Below are positions 9,761 to 20,529 of a DNA stretch of 64,000 nt, one piece after another. The notes beneath the pieces are model-generated. The model made no database searches, had not been told where the DNA came from, and saw only the letters and a list, made by a program, of their open reading frames with translations. The stretch spans positions 827,501 through 891,500 of the forward strand of contig NZ_CP084737.1 in assembly GCF_024730665.1 (NCBI RefSeq). Reading direction: 5' to 3'. Source of the stretch: Coxiella-like endosymbiont (lineage in GTDB: Bacteria; Pseudomonadota; Gammaproteobacteria; Coxiellales; Coxiellaceae). The position numbers and the translations under genes are program-made. Numbering within the stretch: position 1 is the first letter of the stretch; the number at the start of each line of letters is the position of its first letter.

Positions 9761-9972
9761 TCACCCTTGTTTCACCTCTTCAACTTTACCAGGCACTTTC
9801 TCTAGGGCTTCCTGCTGAATACGTTGAAAAATCTCTTCTCGATGAATGGGAATGTATTTAGGTGCTTCGATACCAAGTCGAACTTGGTTTCCCGCACCTC
9901 GAGAACAGTCAGGACAATTTCACCATTTTTGATAACCAAGCGCTGACCAACAGTTCTTGTTAAGACTAACAT
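9761..9972 (-). pseudogene. csrA: Carbon storage regulator CsrA, frameshifted
   Basis: CsrA is a homodimeric RNA-binding protein that represses translation by binding GGA motifs near start codons. The gene starts MLVLTRTVGQRLVI, then EIVLTVLEV, and resumes in another frame as [20 protein letters not shown], then [13 protein letters not shown], ending at 9761. The break is at a run of three bases (C3 on the plus strand, 9891-9893); one more base restores about 70 codons. Arg44 of the binding surface (HREEI) is kept, which argues against long neutral decay. RBS AAAGGAAG lies just before the ATG and itself contains a GGA motif. Confidence 0.88.
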
Positions 9973-9987
9973 TTTATCTTCCTTTAT

Positions 9988-10047
9988 CTAACCGTCTATA
10001 CAGGGATAATGACGGTCGGCTTCACGCACACGACTTTCCATTTCCAT
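9988..10047 (-). CDS. Possible 19-codon leader ORF upstream of csrA
   Basis: ATG at 10047 has an excellent RBS (GAGGAG) and encodes MEMESRVREADRHYPCIDG before TAG; csrA starts 15 nt further on. The ORF lies downstream of a good promoter (10110-10137). It may be a leader peptide, or the 3' end of a lost larger gene. The GGA triplets in its RBS and first codons could be CsrA sites. No homologue is known to me. Confidence 0.35.
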   Translation of the reverse strand: MEMESRVREADRHYPCIDG

Positions 10048-10109
10048 GATCTCCTCAAAAATCGTTGAAGTAGATCCGATCAAAGTGTACACACGGACAC
10101 TGGCAAGCC

Positions 10110-10137
10110 ATTATACTCATGATGACGAAAAGTGCAA
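10110..10137 (-). promoter_or_regulatory. Sigma70-type promoter for csrA leader
   Basis: On the minus strand TTGCAC (10132-10137) and a perfect TATAAT (10110-10115) are separated by 16 bp. Transcription would begin near 10103, giving a leader of about 130 nt before csrA with several GGA motifs. Confidence 0.55.
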
Positions 10138-10177
10138 GTCCTATGTTAATTTGACCATAGAATTACACAAGAAGAAA

Positions 10178-10876
10178 TTAAATAAGTACCGTGCTTCTGG
10201 TGGCTACAGGACGAGATTTTTGATAAAGCTGAACGCCACCAGAAGCACCTACCAGAAGAATATCAGCAGAACGTCTGGCAAATAAACCATTCGCTATTAC
10301 CCCTGGAAGGTTATTAAGGGTTTCTTCCAGCTTAATAGGATCCACAATATTCAGATTATGGACGTCTAAAATCACATTGTTATTATCCGTAATAAATCCC
10401 TGACGATAAACAGGATTTCCATCAAGTTTCACAATTTCCCGAGCAACAAAACTTCGCGCCATTCTCATTACTTCGATTGGTAACGGAAATTTACCCAAAA
10501 CATCAACACGTTTACTTTCATCTACAATACAGATGAATCGCTTAGCAACAGCAGCAATAACCTTTTCTCTGGTAAGAGCGCCTCCACCACCTTTAATGAG
10601 ATAAAAATATTCATTAAATTCGTCTGCTCCATCGATATATACTTCCAGATTAGAAATCGAATTTAAGTCAATGATGGGAATGCCTCTTTCTTTTAAGTGT
10701 TTTTCAGTCGCTACTGAGCTAGCAACAACTCCTTCAATTTGATGTCTTTTTTTAGAAAGTGCGTCAATGAAATAATTGACCGTGGAGCCTGCTCCTACGC
10801 CAATAATATCAATATTTTTGATATACTGAATAGATTCGAGAGCAGCCGCTTTTTTATAGATGTCTTGGTCAGACAT
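10178..10876 (-). CDS. rpiA: Ribose-5-phosphate isomerase A
   Basis: A 232-residue isomerase interconverting ribose-5-P and ribulose-5-P in the non-oxidative pentose phosphate pathway. The motifs are [11 protein letters not shown] (phosphate loop), [11 protein letters not shown] with the catalytic Asp/Glu, [11 protein letters not shown], and PIEVMRMA. Family members are near 220 residues, so the tail after [15 protein letters not shown] is about 11 codons long. It is written by one arm of a 14-bp inverted repeat (see findings). RBS GGAGAGGAAAA precedes the ATG at 10876. Together with rpe and prs in this window it feeds PRPP synthesis. Confidence 0.94.
   Translation of the reverse strand: MSDQDIYKKAAALESIQYIKNIDIIGVGAGSTVNYFIDALSKKRHQIEGVVASSVATEKHLKERGIPIIDLNSISNLEVYIDGADEFNEYFYLIKGGGGALTREKVIAAVAKRFICIVDESKRVDVLGKFPLPIEVMRMARSFVAREIVKLDGNPVYRQGFITDNNNVILDVHNLNIVDPIKLEETLNNLPGVIANGLFARRSADILLVGASGGVQLYQKSRPVATRSTVLI
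10191..10248. repeat. Perfect 14-bp inverted repeat across the 3' end of rpiA
   Basis: GTGCTTCTGGTGGC (10191-10204) and its exact complement GCCACCAGAAGCAC (10235-10248) flank a 30-nt spacer. The right arm encodes GASGG of RpiA and the left arm encodes the extra C-terminal residues. It may be a terminator without U-tract or an inverted duplication. Confidence 0.7.
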
Positions 10877-11645
10877 TTTTCCTCTCCATTGACGCGAATA
10901 ATGGTGTCATTAACCTAACAACACAGCATAGCCAAAAGATACGTGTCGGAGACCTCTTCTTCTGGAGCGGTTATATGTTTAAATGAATTTCATTATAGAT
11001 ATTGCTTTTCATATAATACTGCTGAGAATTAAATGCAACACGCAGGGATGATGGTGCACGCTATCCAGAGCTTCCAGAGTCGTTTCAGCTGGGGTATAAA
11101 CATGGCGCAAAGTACAATTTCTACACTACCAAAGCCAACCTAATCACCACGTACACCTCGTAAGACTACGATCTAGACTCCCCCATTTTACACTAATAGC
11201 ACTTACTAAGCTAGTCTACTTTTATAGGTACTGCCTGGTTGATACTAACTTTTAGTGCTGACTAGATAAAATTGCTCAATCCATAAAGAATTGATGTTTA
11301 TCGATTAAAACACCCAACCAAGAAGGAATGTAGGCTGGCAAGGATCTTATCGAGATAGTTCAAATAACGGAGTTGTGCAGGAGACTATTCAGATAACATT
11401 AAAATCTGTCACGCCTGAATACTTATTACTTAAACAACAATGCTCACATCTATGGGATACTCTATATGATCAAAAGCATTCACAGCATTTAACATAACTC
11501 GGGGGAATAGGATTCTTTGTTCATAAATACCAACCCGTTCCAATATCCGCTTCGGCGTATTTCGCTCATTGTATCACTGAATCACTCCAAAAAGAATTAC
11601 TAATGATATAAGCTGGATAATAGCAGCGCAATTCACATAAACGCA
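10877..11645. other. Non-coding stretch, nothing recognised
   Basis: About 770 bp between rpiA and the hairpin behind prlC. Frames are short and of non-protein composition. No tRNA, promoter pair or repeat stands out. Confidence 0.5.
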
Positions 11646-11669
11646 CCCCCCTGCCGCCCGGCCGGGGGG
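11646..11669 (-). terminator. GC-rich hairpin just downstream of prlC
   Basis: CCCCCC (11646-11651) pairs with GGGGGG (11664-11669), with an inner GCC/GGC stem around a four-base loop and one T-C mismatch. It begins 8 bp after the prlC stop on the minus strand and is very GC-rich against its surroundings. There is no U-tract after it, so it may be a pause or RNA-stability hairpin rather than a classic intrinsic terminator. Confidence 0.5.
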
Positions 11670-11676
11670 CACCGGA

Positions 11677-13711
11677 TTATAAAATTCCTCTTTGTCGTAA
11701 CAACGCTTCTATTTCTGGCTCCCGACCCAGAAAAGCTTTAAATAAATCCATTGGATCTTCTGAACCCCCGGTTCTAAAATATAGGTCAGAAATTGTTGCG
11801 CGCTATCATAGTCAAAAATACCCTTTTTTTCAAAAACTGAAAATGCATCTGCTGCCATCATTTCAGCCCATTTGTAGCTATAATAACCTGCAGCATAACC
11901 ACCTGAAAAGATATGTGAAAAGCTATGTTGAAATCGGTTAAAAGGCGGCACCGCAATCACACAAATGGCAGAACGTATTTCATTAAGAATTCGTTGAATT
12001 TGATTTTTTCTTCCGGGTCAAACTCTACATGTACTCGCATATCAAATAAGGCAAACTCCAATTGGCGCATGATTTGCATTGCCGCATGAAAATTTTTCGT
12101 TTTATTTAAGCGTTGAAATAAATTATCAGGCAAAGGCTCTCCGGATTGGTAATGTTTGGCAATCATATAAAGTGACTCTTTTTGCCAGGCCCAATTTTCT
12201 AGAAATTGGCTGGCCAACTCTACAGCATCCCATGGTATACCATGAATTCCTGATATTTCGGCATAATCAATTTTAGTCAACATATGCTGAAGCGCATGCC
12301 CAAATTCGTGAAATAAGGTGCTTACCTCATCGTGGCTAAACAAAGCAGGTTGATTGCCTACCGGGGGATTTAAATTACATACGACGAAAGCAATAGGCAA
12401 TTGCAGGTCCCCATTAGGCAATCGACGCCTCATTCGATAATCATCCATCCATGCCCCTCCACGCTTCTTTTCACGCGCGTAAAGATCGAAATAAAAATAA
12501 GCAATTAAACCATTTTGGCTGTCATACACACCATAACAACGTACATCCGGATGCCATACATCCACTTTATTGATCGGTTTGATGATAATTTGAAACAACC
12601 GATTTACTATTTTAAAAAGTCCTTGGACGACTTGTGTTTCTGGGAAATAAGGTCGTAAATCTTCCTGGGAAATATTATATTGCTGCTGGCGCAGTTTTTC
12701 AGATGCATAAGCAATATCCCATGCTTCTAATTTTTCTATTCCCAATTTTTCTTTAGAAAATTCACAGAGCGTCTTAAACTCTGATTTTGCTTTTGGCAAA
12801 ACAGCTTTTATCAGTTCATTTAGGAAATCAATCGCTTTTTTCGGAGATTTTACCATTCTCGTGGTCAATAAATATTCTGCAAAATTAGAAAAACCAAGTA
12901 ATTTAGCTAAATTCAAACGACAGCGAAGAATTTCTTCCATAATAGTCGAATTATCCCAATGTCCCGCGTTAGGACCTTGATCTGAAGCGCGGGTAACAAA
13001 AGCCATATATATTTCTTTCCGTAGTGTTTGCGAATCTGCATATGTTATCACCACTAAATAAGAAGGTATTTCTAATGTGAACACCCATCCTATTAAACCT
13101 CGTTCCTCTGCCGTTTGTCGCGCAGCCGTTTTAGAATGCTCGGGGAGACCACGAAGCTCATTTTCATCAGTTATCTGTTTATACCAGTTCTGCGTTGCAT
13201 CTAATAAATTTTCTTCAAATTTATTTTGTAGTTGTGATAACGTTTTTGCCAATTCAGCGAAATATTGTTTTCCTTTATCTGGTAAAGTAACGCCAGACAA
13301 TTTAAAATCCCGAATTTTATTGTCGATAACTTTCCTTTGCGCCATGTTAAGTTTCTGGTATTCCATCCCCTTTGCAATCGATTGGATCGCGTAGAAAAGC
13401 CTTTCATGATGGCTTAATTCCGTTAAATAGTCTGTCAATTTAGGAAGACAAGCATGATAAATGCTTCGCAACTCTGGAGAGTGAACAACTGCATTAAGAT
13501 GAGTCACTGGAGCCCAAAAATAATGCAACTGTTCATTAATATCTTCGAATGGTTGAATTAACGTATTCCATGCAAAATCTTTCCCTGAAATAAGCAGTTG
13601 ATTGATTTTATATCTATTATCCGACAACAAATGATCTAATGACGGTTCAATATCATTCAGCACAATCGTGCTAAACTGCGGTAAATCGATTTTAGTAAGT
13701 GTTTGGCTCAT
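11677..13711 (-). pseudogene. prlC: Oligopeptidase A, two frameshifts
   Basis: PrlC (OpdA) is a cytosolic M3 zinc metallopeptidase that degrades short peptides and signal peptides. A 584-codon frame from ATG 13711 carries the family's long helical N-terminus and the zinc site FHEFGHALQHML (HEFGH). Near 12004-12009 (T6 on the plus strand) the protein moves to a second frame reading NEIRSAICVIAVPPFNRFQH and GGYAAGYYSYKWAEMMAADA. Near 11775 it moves again to [20 protein letters not shown] and a stop at 11677. Adding one base at each point gives about 678 residues, the usual length. All catalytic residues survive, so this is either very young decay or a sequence artefact. Confidence 0.9.
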
Positions 13712-14608
13712 CTATGCATTATAACGGCTTATCCTATCCGATAAAATAGATTTAATAATACCGGTTTTAAAAAGCATAACAAACAATAGCAACACGATGG
13801 TCTCTCTGGATCATTTTAAAAAAGCACACATAGCAGGAATAACCTAATTTTGATCTTATTTCATTAAGATACTGATTTACTATGAAAATATTAAAACGAG
13901 ATGTAATGAATCGTGATCATTTGTCAGCGCTGTTTCGTCGAAATTCATAAGACAACCAACTTAAGACAATAGGGAACCTATTACTTTTAATCAAGATAAT
14001 TTCAAATTAGAAGAATCTCTCCTTAGCTGCACGCCAATCCTGCAATAATACAATGGCTCTCCAGAATCGTGACAAGTGATCAATGTTTCTTTTAATAGCT
14101 GATAAATTTTAGTGTTTTATTATTGGGCGCGCGATGTCACCCGTGGCATTATAGCACTCAATATTTTGATTATTCGCAATATCTTTAATGTTTCTGAGTA
14201 TTATTACCATCTATGCTAGAGAGATTTTCGCAATCGTTTATTGCTATACATCTTAAAATACTTCTTCCTTAGTTGGAAATTTTTTGAATATTTTCTTACA
14301 CTTTTGTTGATATTATCGTATACGTTTTTGTCTAAACAACCTCCTAATGTAAAAGTGCTTAGCTTCTCCAGGCTAAAATATTTTTAGTTTCTTTTAGTTA
14401 TTGCATCAGTAGTTATGTAATACCTGCCCTTGTGCCTGCAGTAGCGAATAATTTTAATACAAAAGGAGGACCTCACCCCAATCTGGTGATCCCTAACAGA
14501 AGTTCCATGATCAGATCTTGCTTGTTCCATGAGATCAAACTTTCTAAAACCATCCGCCGCTGCTGGCATCTGCCTCATTTAAGAAGCTAATCCAAGCCAA
14601 TTCTATTC
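13712..14608. other. Non-coding stretch, nothing firm
   Basis: About 900 bp between prlC and aroE. A minus-strand frame at 14384-14578 (MRQMPAAADGFRKFDLMEQA) has somewhat protein-like composition but matches nothing I know. No RNA gene seen. Confidence 0.45.
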
Positions 14609-15430
14609 TCATGTATCAGCTAACATCCCAAGCATTTTAATAACAGAATGTGTGTCAGGATGCATGCCGAACCATAAATTAAAAAGAGCGGCGTTATGCT
14701 CTACTAACATGCCAAGGCCATCGAAACAATACATTGCACCCCTATCTTTTGCCCAATGTAAAAATGGCGCAGCGATCTTGCCATAGGAAAGATCGTAACA
14801 ACAAGTATATGGAGTTACTAAACTATTTGGTAAATCAGGTAATTTTCCTTGATGACCTAAACTCGTTGCGTGAATAATTATATCGTAATGTACGGGCTTT
14901 AATTCATCAAAACCAACCCCATCAATGTTGCCATGTAACTGAAATAAATTAGCAAGTTTGCGTGCTTTCCTAGGGGTTCGGTTAACAATAACAATTTTTG
15001 AAGGCACTGTTTTAATAAGCGGTTCTAAAATACCTTGCGTTGAACCACCAGCACCGATAATTAAAATAGATTTTTGTTTCAACGTTATATTGAGATTGTG
15101 TGTTAAATCTCGCACCAAACCTAAACCATCGTAATTAATAGCATAAATAGTGCCGTCATCAAAAAATTGTAAAGCACTTGCTGCATTATGGTTTGCTTCT
15201 TGACTTTTTTTATTCGCTAATTGATAGGCTTCGCGTTTAAAAGGCAAAGTAATATTAGCACCTTTGCCGCCTTCTTTTTGAAATTGCGTGATAACTGCGG
15301 CGAATCCATCCAATGGCGCTTTTATTTTAAAATATTCAAATGACTGGTGCGTTTGTTGAGCGAATGCCTGAAAAATAATTGGCGACAAACTATGTTCTAC
15401 AGGATTGCCGATGATTGCGTATTTATCCAT
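14609..15430 (-). CDS. aroE: Shikimate dehydrogenase
   Basis: A 273-residue NADPH-dependent enzyme reducing 3-dehydroshikimate to shikimate. I start it at ATG 15430 ([17 protein letters not shown]), because that is where the family begins; the 17 codons upstream in frame have no counterpart. [10 protein letters not shown] holds the catalytic Lys, and [11 protein letters not shown] the substrate Asp. [11 protein letters not shown] is the dinucleotide loop, with VNRTPRKA giving NADPH preference. [12 protein letters not shown] closes the protein. Intact and apparently monocistronic. Confidence 0.95.
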   Translation of the reverse strand: MDKYAIIGNPVEHSLSPIIFQAFAQQTHQSFEYFKIKAPLDGFAAVITQFQKEGGKGANITLPFKREAYQLANKKSQEANHNAASALQFFDDGTIYAINYDGLGLVRDLTHNLNITLKQKSILIIGAGGSTQGILEPLIKTVPSKIVIVNRTPRKARKLANLFQLHGNIDGVGFDELKPVHYDIIIHATSLGHQGKLPDLPNSLVTPYTCCYDLSYGKIAAPFLHWAKDRGAMYCFDGLGMLVEHNAALFNLWFGMHPDTHSVIKMLGMLADT

Positions 15431-17568
15431 ACTTATAGATCTTATGAAGAATTCACATAATCGGTCTTTCGTACGGTACATATGGGGATGTTTTCATTAA
15501 TCATAACTAAATGATAATACCTCATTGCGGCAAGTTTGGCATATACTACCAAATACAAAAGAAGTTAACCAGAGAAGTGGAGCAGTTTTAGCGACCCTCG
15601 AATTACACCAATCGTTACATTACACCTGTTGGGCATGTGATCTTTGACGTGGGTTGGGGCCTCTAAATAAAGGGATACATACAGTTTACTTTGTTATATG
15701 CAAAGTAGATCAATGTGAGCTTATCAAATTATGACGGGAAAGGGAAATCATTGCTAGTTAGATTATGTTTGAAGTTTATACCTATTATAGGTGCGAGTAT
15801 TTTTAGGGCGTGAATCTCATTCGCTATGAACCTTGTTCTTTATAATATGCTTCTCCTTTTTTTGATAAACATCTCCGTTGTTAGATCATCAGATTTTTTA
15901 GCATTTCTTTTAACATACTTTAAAGTGTGGTTTATATTCAAGCTAGCACAACATCATTAGATGTTGTGCTAGCTTGTGTGGGATATCTATTTCGTAATGA
16001 AGGAAATTACCATTCAGCCTTCGTTTAAGAATAATTTTAGCGTAAATGAATAGATCTTGTATTAGATAGACTGTAATAAGGTGTATCATTGTTACCCCCT
16101 ACGTGATCTATTAGTCTGCTGTCTATTTGAAATTTCAGTGGCAAATCTTCTCTTTTGCTTGACGGTATTTTTCTTGATTAATTAAAGTGAACTACACTTG
16201 CTAGTAACATCGTGGTAAAGCTTAAGAGGCCCGTTAATTTTTTCTTTGAAATTAAGATAGAACAAGAATGTGTTGAGATTAAGAATAATTGGGCTAACGG
16301 AGCTATAAGCCACCACTTATAATCATTGCATATCCACCTGGCAATAAGAAATAATTTTATAGTCCATGTTGTCATTGATTTAAAGCAATATTGTTATCAA
16401 CTCCGGGTTGCTAGGAAATACAAGTTTCCTTATAAAGTTTGACTTTTAACCGCTCTATTCGTGGGAAGTATTGTTGAAAATTGTCCGAAATCAGACAATA
16501 GAAAACAGCGATAGCAGTAAATAATTTTTGTGTACTAGCGTGTGAAAATAGAAATTACTGCTGTTCTCTGTAAAAGTACACAGCCGGTTTTTATGTCGTG
16601 ACGGTAAATGCGGCGTTAATATCTTTTTGGATATGATGTAGCAAGGGCCCCTCTTTATAGACTCTTTGAGATAACAGAACTTGTGTTTGTACCGATATAG
16701 GTAAATAAAGTGCGGGCAATGATGAAAATATAAAGCTATATATACGACGAGAACTGAAATTGGCCAGCGCATACGTTTCTACGGGGATAATGCCAGATTC
16801 TAATTTAAACTCAATCGTTACATCAGCTACCATAAGCATAGTGTGTTGATATCAAGTCAGTTTTTATTTCTATTTATATACGTATTTGGTGTTATTGTAA
16901 GAATAGATAGGGAAGATGATTCAACGGTGCTTATTAAGGCATTATACTAATTAACACTAATTTAACTTTCTAGAGTTGTCACTAAAGAATTTAAAAGAAC
17001 AATAGAACAATGCTGGGATTAGGGTAATAAGTTGATTACGTGATTTAATATTTTCAAAAGAATTGGCAGAAGAGAAGCTATTAAACAATCCGCTTTTTAT
17101 TATGAAATTTCATTGGCTTATTTTCTAAATGATATTAATGATAATCGGTTACCTCATCGTCTCTAAAGTTTGGATTATTGATGGAAAAATAGGCTGAAAA
17201 TGAGCCTAAAAGAGAACTTAATTTGTAAAGGTAGGTAGAAAGAATAACTCTTCCTCGTGGAATATTTCTAATTTCTCTCCCTTATCCTTCTTATTTTAAA
17301 CGTACTTATAAGGAGTATTATCAATTTTGTTAGATGTGAATGGAGACATTGTTTGGTTATGGAAAAATAATCTTTAATGGAATGCTTTGACAGAAAGAAC
17401 AGCACAATGTTTAAAAAATTACACAACTTAAATGAAAAATTATATGACTTACAAAGAAGATTGGAAAAAAGAGCACAACACTACATTAAGGGACATTCGG
17501 ATGCAATTCTTTTCAAGCTCATTCTCATTACCGTAGCAACGAACAGAGAGTGTGTGTTCAACCTTTAT
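15431..17568. other. 2.1-kb gene desert
   Basis: No intact gene recognised. A 17-bp perfect hairpin lies at 15939-15976. Minus-strand frames at 16491-16839 (for example VETYALANFSSRRIY then SFIFSSLPALYLPISVQTQV) may be relics of a membrane protein. A plus-strand frame at 17377-17601 is Lys-rich and unassigned. Promoter-like and RNA motifs were not convincing. Confidence 0.5.
15939..15976. repeat. Perfect 17-bp hairpin with a 4-nt loop
   Basis: The arms 15939-15955 (beginning CAAGCTAGCACA) and 15960-15976 are exact complements around the loop ATTA. It is the strongest secondary structure I saw in the window. It sits in a gene desert about 0.5 kb upstream of aroE and has no U-tract on either side. 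Confidence 0.75.
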
Positions 17569-18663
17569 TTAACGATTTTGACTCATTTGCTCAAAAAATA
17601 ATTTTAATTGTTTATCGTTAATCTGCTCAGAAATCATTGCCTCTCCGATACGCTTCAACAGAACAAGATGCAAACGATCATTTAGAACTTTTTTATCCAT
17701 ATACATCGTTGCCAATAAAGTGTTATACCCAATAGCTTGGGGAAGATTGGTAGCTATAGGAATTTGTTCAAGGAGGCGATGAATGCGTTGTACTGCGGCG
17801 CCATCAAGAAATTTTTGTTGATGCGAAAATTTGGCCGCTAATACCAGTCCTATGGCAACCGCTTCGCCATGCAACCAATCACCGTAACCCAATAAGCGCT
17901 CAATTGCATGTGCAAAGGTATGGCCTAAGTTTAATAAGGTACGTTCTCCGCGGATCTCTTTTGCATCAGACATGACAATCTCGCGCTTGATTTCACAAGC
18001 GCGCTTAATTACCGCCTGCAGTAAATTAGGGTCACGTTGTAATAACTGCGGAAGATTCGCTTCCAGTATATCGAAAAATTTGTCGTCACAAATGAGGGCG
18101 GCTTTAATAATTTCAGCAATACCCGCTTTAAATTCACGATTAGGTAACGTTTGGAGTGTAGTAAGGTCAATAATCACTGCTTTAGGTTGGTGAAAGGCGC
18201 CGATAAGGTTTTTACCTTCTGGAAGGTTGACAGACGTTTTGCCACCGATGGAAGCGTCCACTTGTGCTAATAGGGTCGTTGGTACTTGAATAAAATCAAC
18301 GCCGCGTTGGTAGCAAGCTGCTGCAAACCCCGTAATGTCTCCTATAACACCGCCACCTAAAGCGATGAGTGTAGTATCACGGTGATGATTACGTGAAGCC
18401 AGTTCATTTAAAATAAACCCCCAGTAAGTAAGATTTTTATATTTTTCGCCATCTGGTAAAATGAAAATATCACATTGAAGGTCATAACTAATAGTTTTTA
18501 GTGCATCGATGTAAAGCGGTGCAATGGTTTTATTAGTGATGATCATGACTTGACGGGCTTTTATATAGTGACGGAACAGAGCCGCGTTTTGCAAAAGGTT
18601 TTCGCCGATATAAATCGGGTAAAAACACTCATCAATATTGATAGTCAATTGTTCTATTTTCAT
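17569..18663 (-). CDS. aroB: 3-dehydroquinate synthase
   Basis: A 364-residue NAD- and metal-dependent enzyme turning DAHP into 3-dehydroquinate, the second shikimate step. The motifs are [49 protein letters not shown] and [11 protein letters not shown]. The metal ligands appear in [20 protein letters not shown] and [10 protein letters not shown]. Length is normal and the frame is unbroken. It follows aroK on the same strand (about 110 bp), the classic aroKB order. Confidence 0.96.
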   Translation of the reverse strand: MKIEQLTINIDECFYPIYIGENLLQNAALFRHYIKARQVMIITNKTIAPLYIDALKTISYDLQCDIFILPDGEKYKNLTYWGFILNELASRNHHRDTTLIALGGGVIGDITGFAAACYQRGVDFIQVPTTLLAQVDASIGGKTSVNLPEGKNLIGAFHQPKAVIIDLTTLQTLPNREFKAGIAEIIKAALICDDKFFDILEANLPQLLQRDPNLLQAVIKRACEIKREIVMSDAKEIRGERTLLNLGHTFAHAIERLLGYGDWLHGEAVAIGLVLAAKFSHQQKFLDGAAVQRIHRLLEQIPIATNLPQAIGYNTLLATMYMDKKVLNDRLHLVLLKRIGEAMISEQINDKQLKLFFEQMSQNR

Positions 18664-18772
18664 TGGAGACTTTTCTTTTCTTGTTCCGGTTTTTCGATAG
18701 TAGTTAACAAATTATTTTATCTTTTTTGTTGATCACTTCCTATTGAGTATCTTTAGAACTTTGTTTTATCCA

Positions 18773-19394
18773 TCATTGCCGCGAAGGCAAGACTCTTTGA
18801 GTCACATCTAATTTATTCTTTTTACTAAATCTACTTTTGTGAAAATGACAGTAATATTCATTACGAGGTATCTGATAGATGTTTTTAATATCATTTAAAA
18901 TTTGAGTTGCTAGTTGTCGAGGATTCAGGCTGTCGGTGGAATAAATGAGGTCCGCAATAGAGCGATATAAAGGCTCTCGTTCTTCATTTAATTTTTTCAA
19001 TTTTTCTTTGGTATTGTATTTGATAAATAAAGGACGAGATTCTCTTTTTTGTGTAATGCGTTTGAATTGGATATCAATAGAAACCATTAAATACAACACG
19101 ATGCCATCGGATAAATGGTGACGATTGCTTTCAGTTAATACAGCGCCTCCGCCAGTGGATAAAATAATATTGTCTAGTTTGCAAAGCAACTCGATCATTT
19201 CTGATTCGCGTTTGCGGAATCCTGCCTCACCTTCTTTTTCAAAAATCCATGGGATATCAGCGCCAGTCCTTTTTTCAATTTCACTATCAGAATCATAAAG
19301 AAGGCTTCCCGCGAGCGTGGCGAAACATTTCCCAACACTAGTTTTTCCGGCACCCATTGGACCTATTAAGTAAATGTTGTGGGGATTTTTTCAT
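18773..19394 (-). pseudogene. aroK: Shikimate kinase, frameshifted near codon 3
   Basis: Shikimate kinase phosphorylates shikimate using ATP. From residue 12 all parts are in one frame: GPMGAGKTSVGKCFA (Walker A), DSDSEIE, GFRKRESE, LSTGGGAVL, RESRPLF (lid) and EEREPLYRSIA. The first strand NIYLIGP is in the same frame, but a stop lies just before it. ATG at 19394 is one base out of frame across an A6 run (T at 19386-19391 on the plus strand). The only in-frame ATG is inside the P-loop (19357) and would remove the first strand. With A5 or A8 the start would be MK(K)NPHNIYLIG. Upstream of aroB on the same strand. Confidence 0.88.
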
Positions 19395-19617
19395 GAACTT
19401 GTGTAATTGTCTTTGACATTACAAAATCAACAATTGCCTCATGCTTGATCAACTAATGACTGTCTGTGGTGTTGAAATCAACCACCTAAACTGGTGAGCA
19501 ATACAGGTTCTGTTTATAACGTTTCCTGATCATTAACTATCACCCCCTTCACTGGGATAATTGCTGAGCTCTAAGCAAGTAGAGATACCATTTACCAAAT
19601 GGACTTATTTTACCTAA

Positions 19618-20010
19618 TTAATATTCAGTTGTAAAAGAATGTGAGAGTACAATGGATGTTGCTTTAATCCGTATAGTCTCGGCTTTTTTAAAGGCGACGC
19701 TCGTATTCCCCATTGCTTTGTCTCTTGATAAGGAATGCTGCTCGATGATAGTAATTTGACGGTTATTCGTCATCAACTTAGGACTTGGTATAATAATTAT
19801 GCGACCTTTTTTGTGATCCAGAAGATGAAAGTACATGTTGATTGGCTAACTGTTCTGTGACTGAAACAATAGAATATAAGTAGTGCCAAGTTCAAGAAAG
19901 GAATCTGACATATCTCGCACAAGGCCGTCGTTGGGATCGGTAACAGTTGATTTGATGTCAAATAAAATTTTTTGATGAGCATAAATTATGTTCATCCGAT
20001 GTATGATGTC
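19618..20010 (-). pseudogene. Unidentified coding relic, possibly SufD-like
   Basis: On the minus strand one frame reads IIYAHQKILFDIKSTVTDPN, FLELGTTYILLFQSQ, a stop, then PINMYFHLLDHKKGRIIIIP and MTNNRQITIIEQHSL to a stop at 19618. The single internal stop and protein-like composition suggest a former gene. The pattern PINMYFHLL...IIIIPSP...ITIIEQH resembles the first beta strands of SufB/SufD scaffold proteins, but the match is by eye only and I hold it loosely. Confidence 0.25.
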
Positions 20011-20494
20011 CGCTTTTATTACTTTTATCAGAATTTAATGGATTAGAAAATATCCAGTAGTTTTATCAGCGGTTGAATGGAGTGAATATGTGACCCGAGC
20101 GATTCGTTACGAATAAAAATCTGAACTGGTGCGACGATCAGCGACATATCACCTGATTTGGGTGAAAACTGATTTCCAATAGTAGGTGAAGGTGAGTCAT
20201 TTTTTCATCTGCGCAATGTAATGATGAAATTCATAAAGTCAAATAAATATTGTGAATATGATAATTCTTTCGTTTTGATAAGAAAAATAATTATATAATT
20301 TACTTAACGTTAGTAATGGGATAATTGCTTGGACTTGAATGAAGAGCAGCATTTTTCACAGGAGGCTGTTCTTTGTACAAATTTTATTTATGTCGATTCA
20401 TGGCCTATTTTAGGATAAATACCGCGAGAACATCACTAAATTGGTTTAATGCTGTGGAAGATCGGCGCAGTATTTTGGTCATTGCGATAAAACG

Positions 20495-20529
20495 AACCTG
20501 CAAGCACGAAGTCAGCAGCTTCGCAGGTT
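20495..20529. repeat. 11-bp hairpin in the aroK-upstream desert
   Basis: AACCTGCAAGC (20495-20505) pairs with GCTT-C-GCAGGTT (20518-20529), eleven pairs with one bulged C. No U-tract follows. Function unknown. Confidence 0.5.

Noticed and set aside
9673-9861. Plus-strand 62-codon frame in the csrA area
   Set aside because: It runs antisense to the csrA coding sequence, which explains it fully.
10046-10285. Plus-strand 79-codon frame across the rpiA 3' end and csrA leader
   Set aside because: It is antisense to rpiA and to the csrA promoter and has no recognisable features.
14384-14578. Minus-strand 64-codon frame before aroE 3' end as a small gene
   Set aside because: No RBS or family; composition is mixed and the frame is short enough to be random.
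17377-17601. A 74-codon frame before the aroB 3' end
   Set aside because: Lys/Arg-rich low-complexity composition and overlap with aroB; no supporting RBS or homology.
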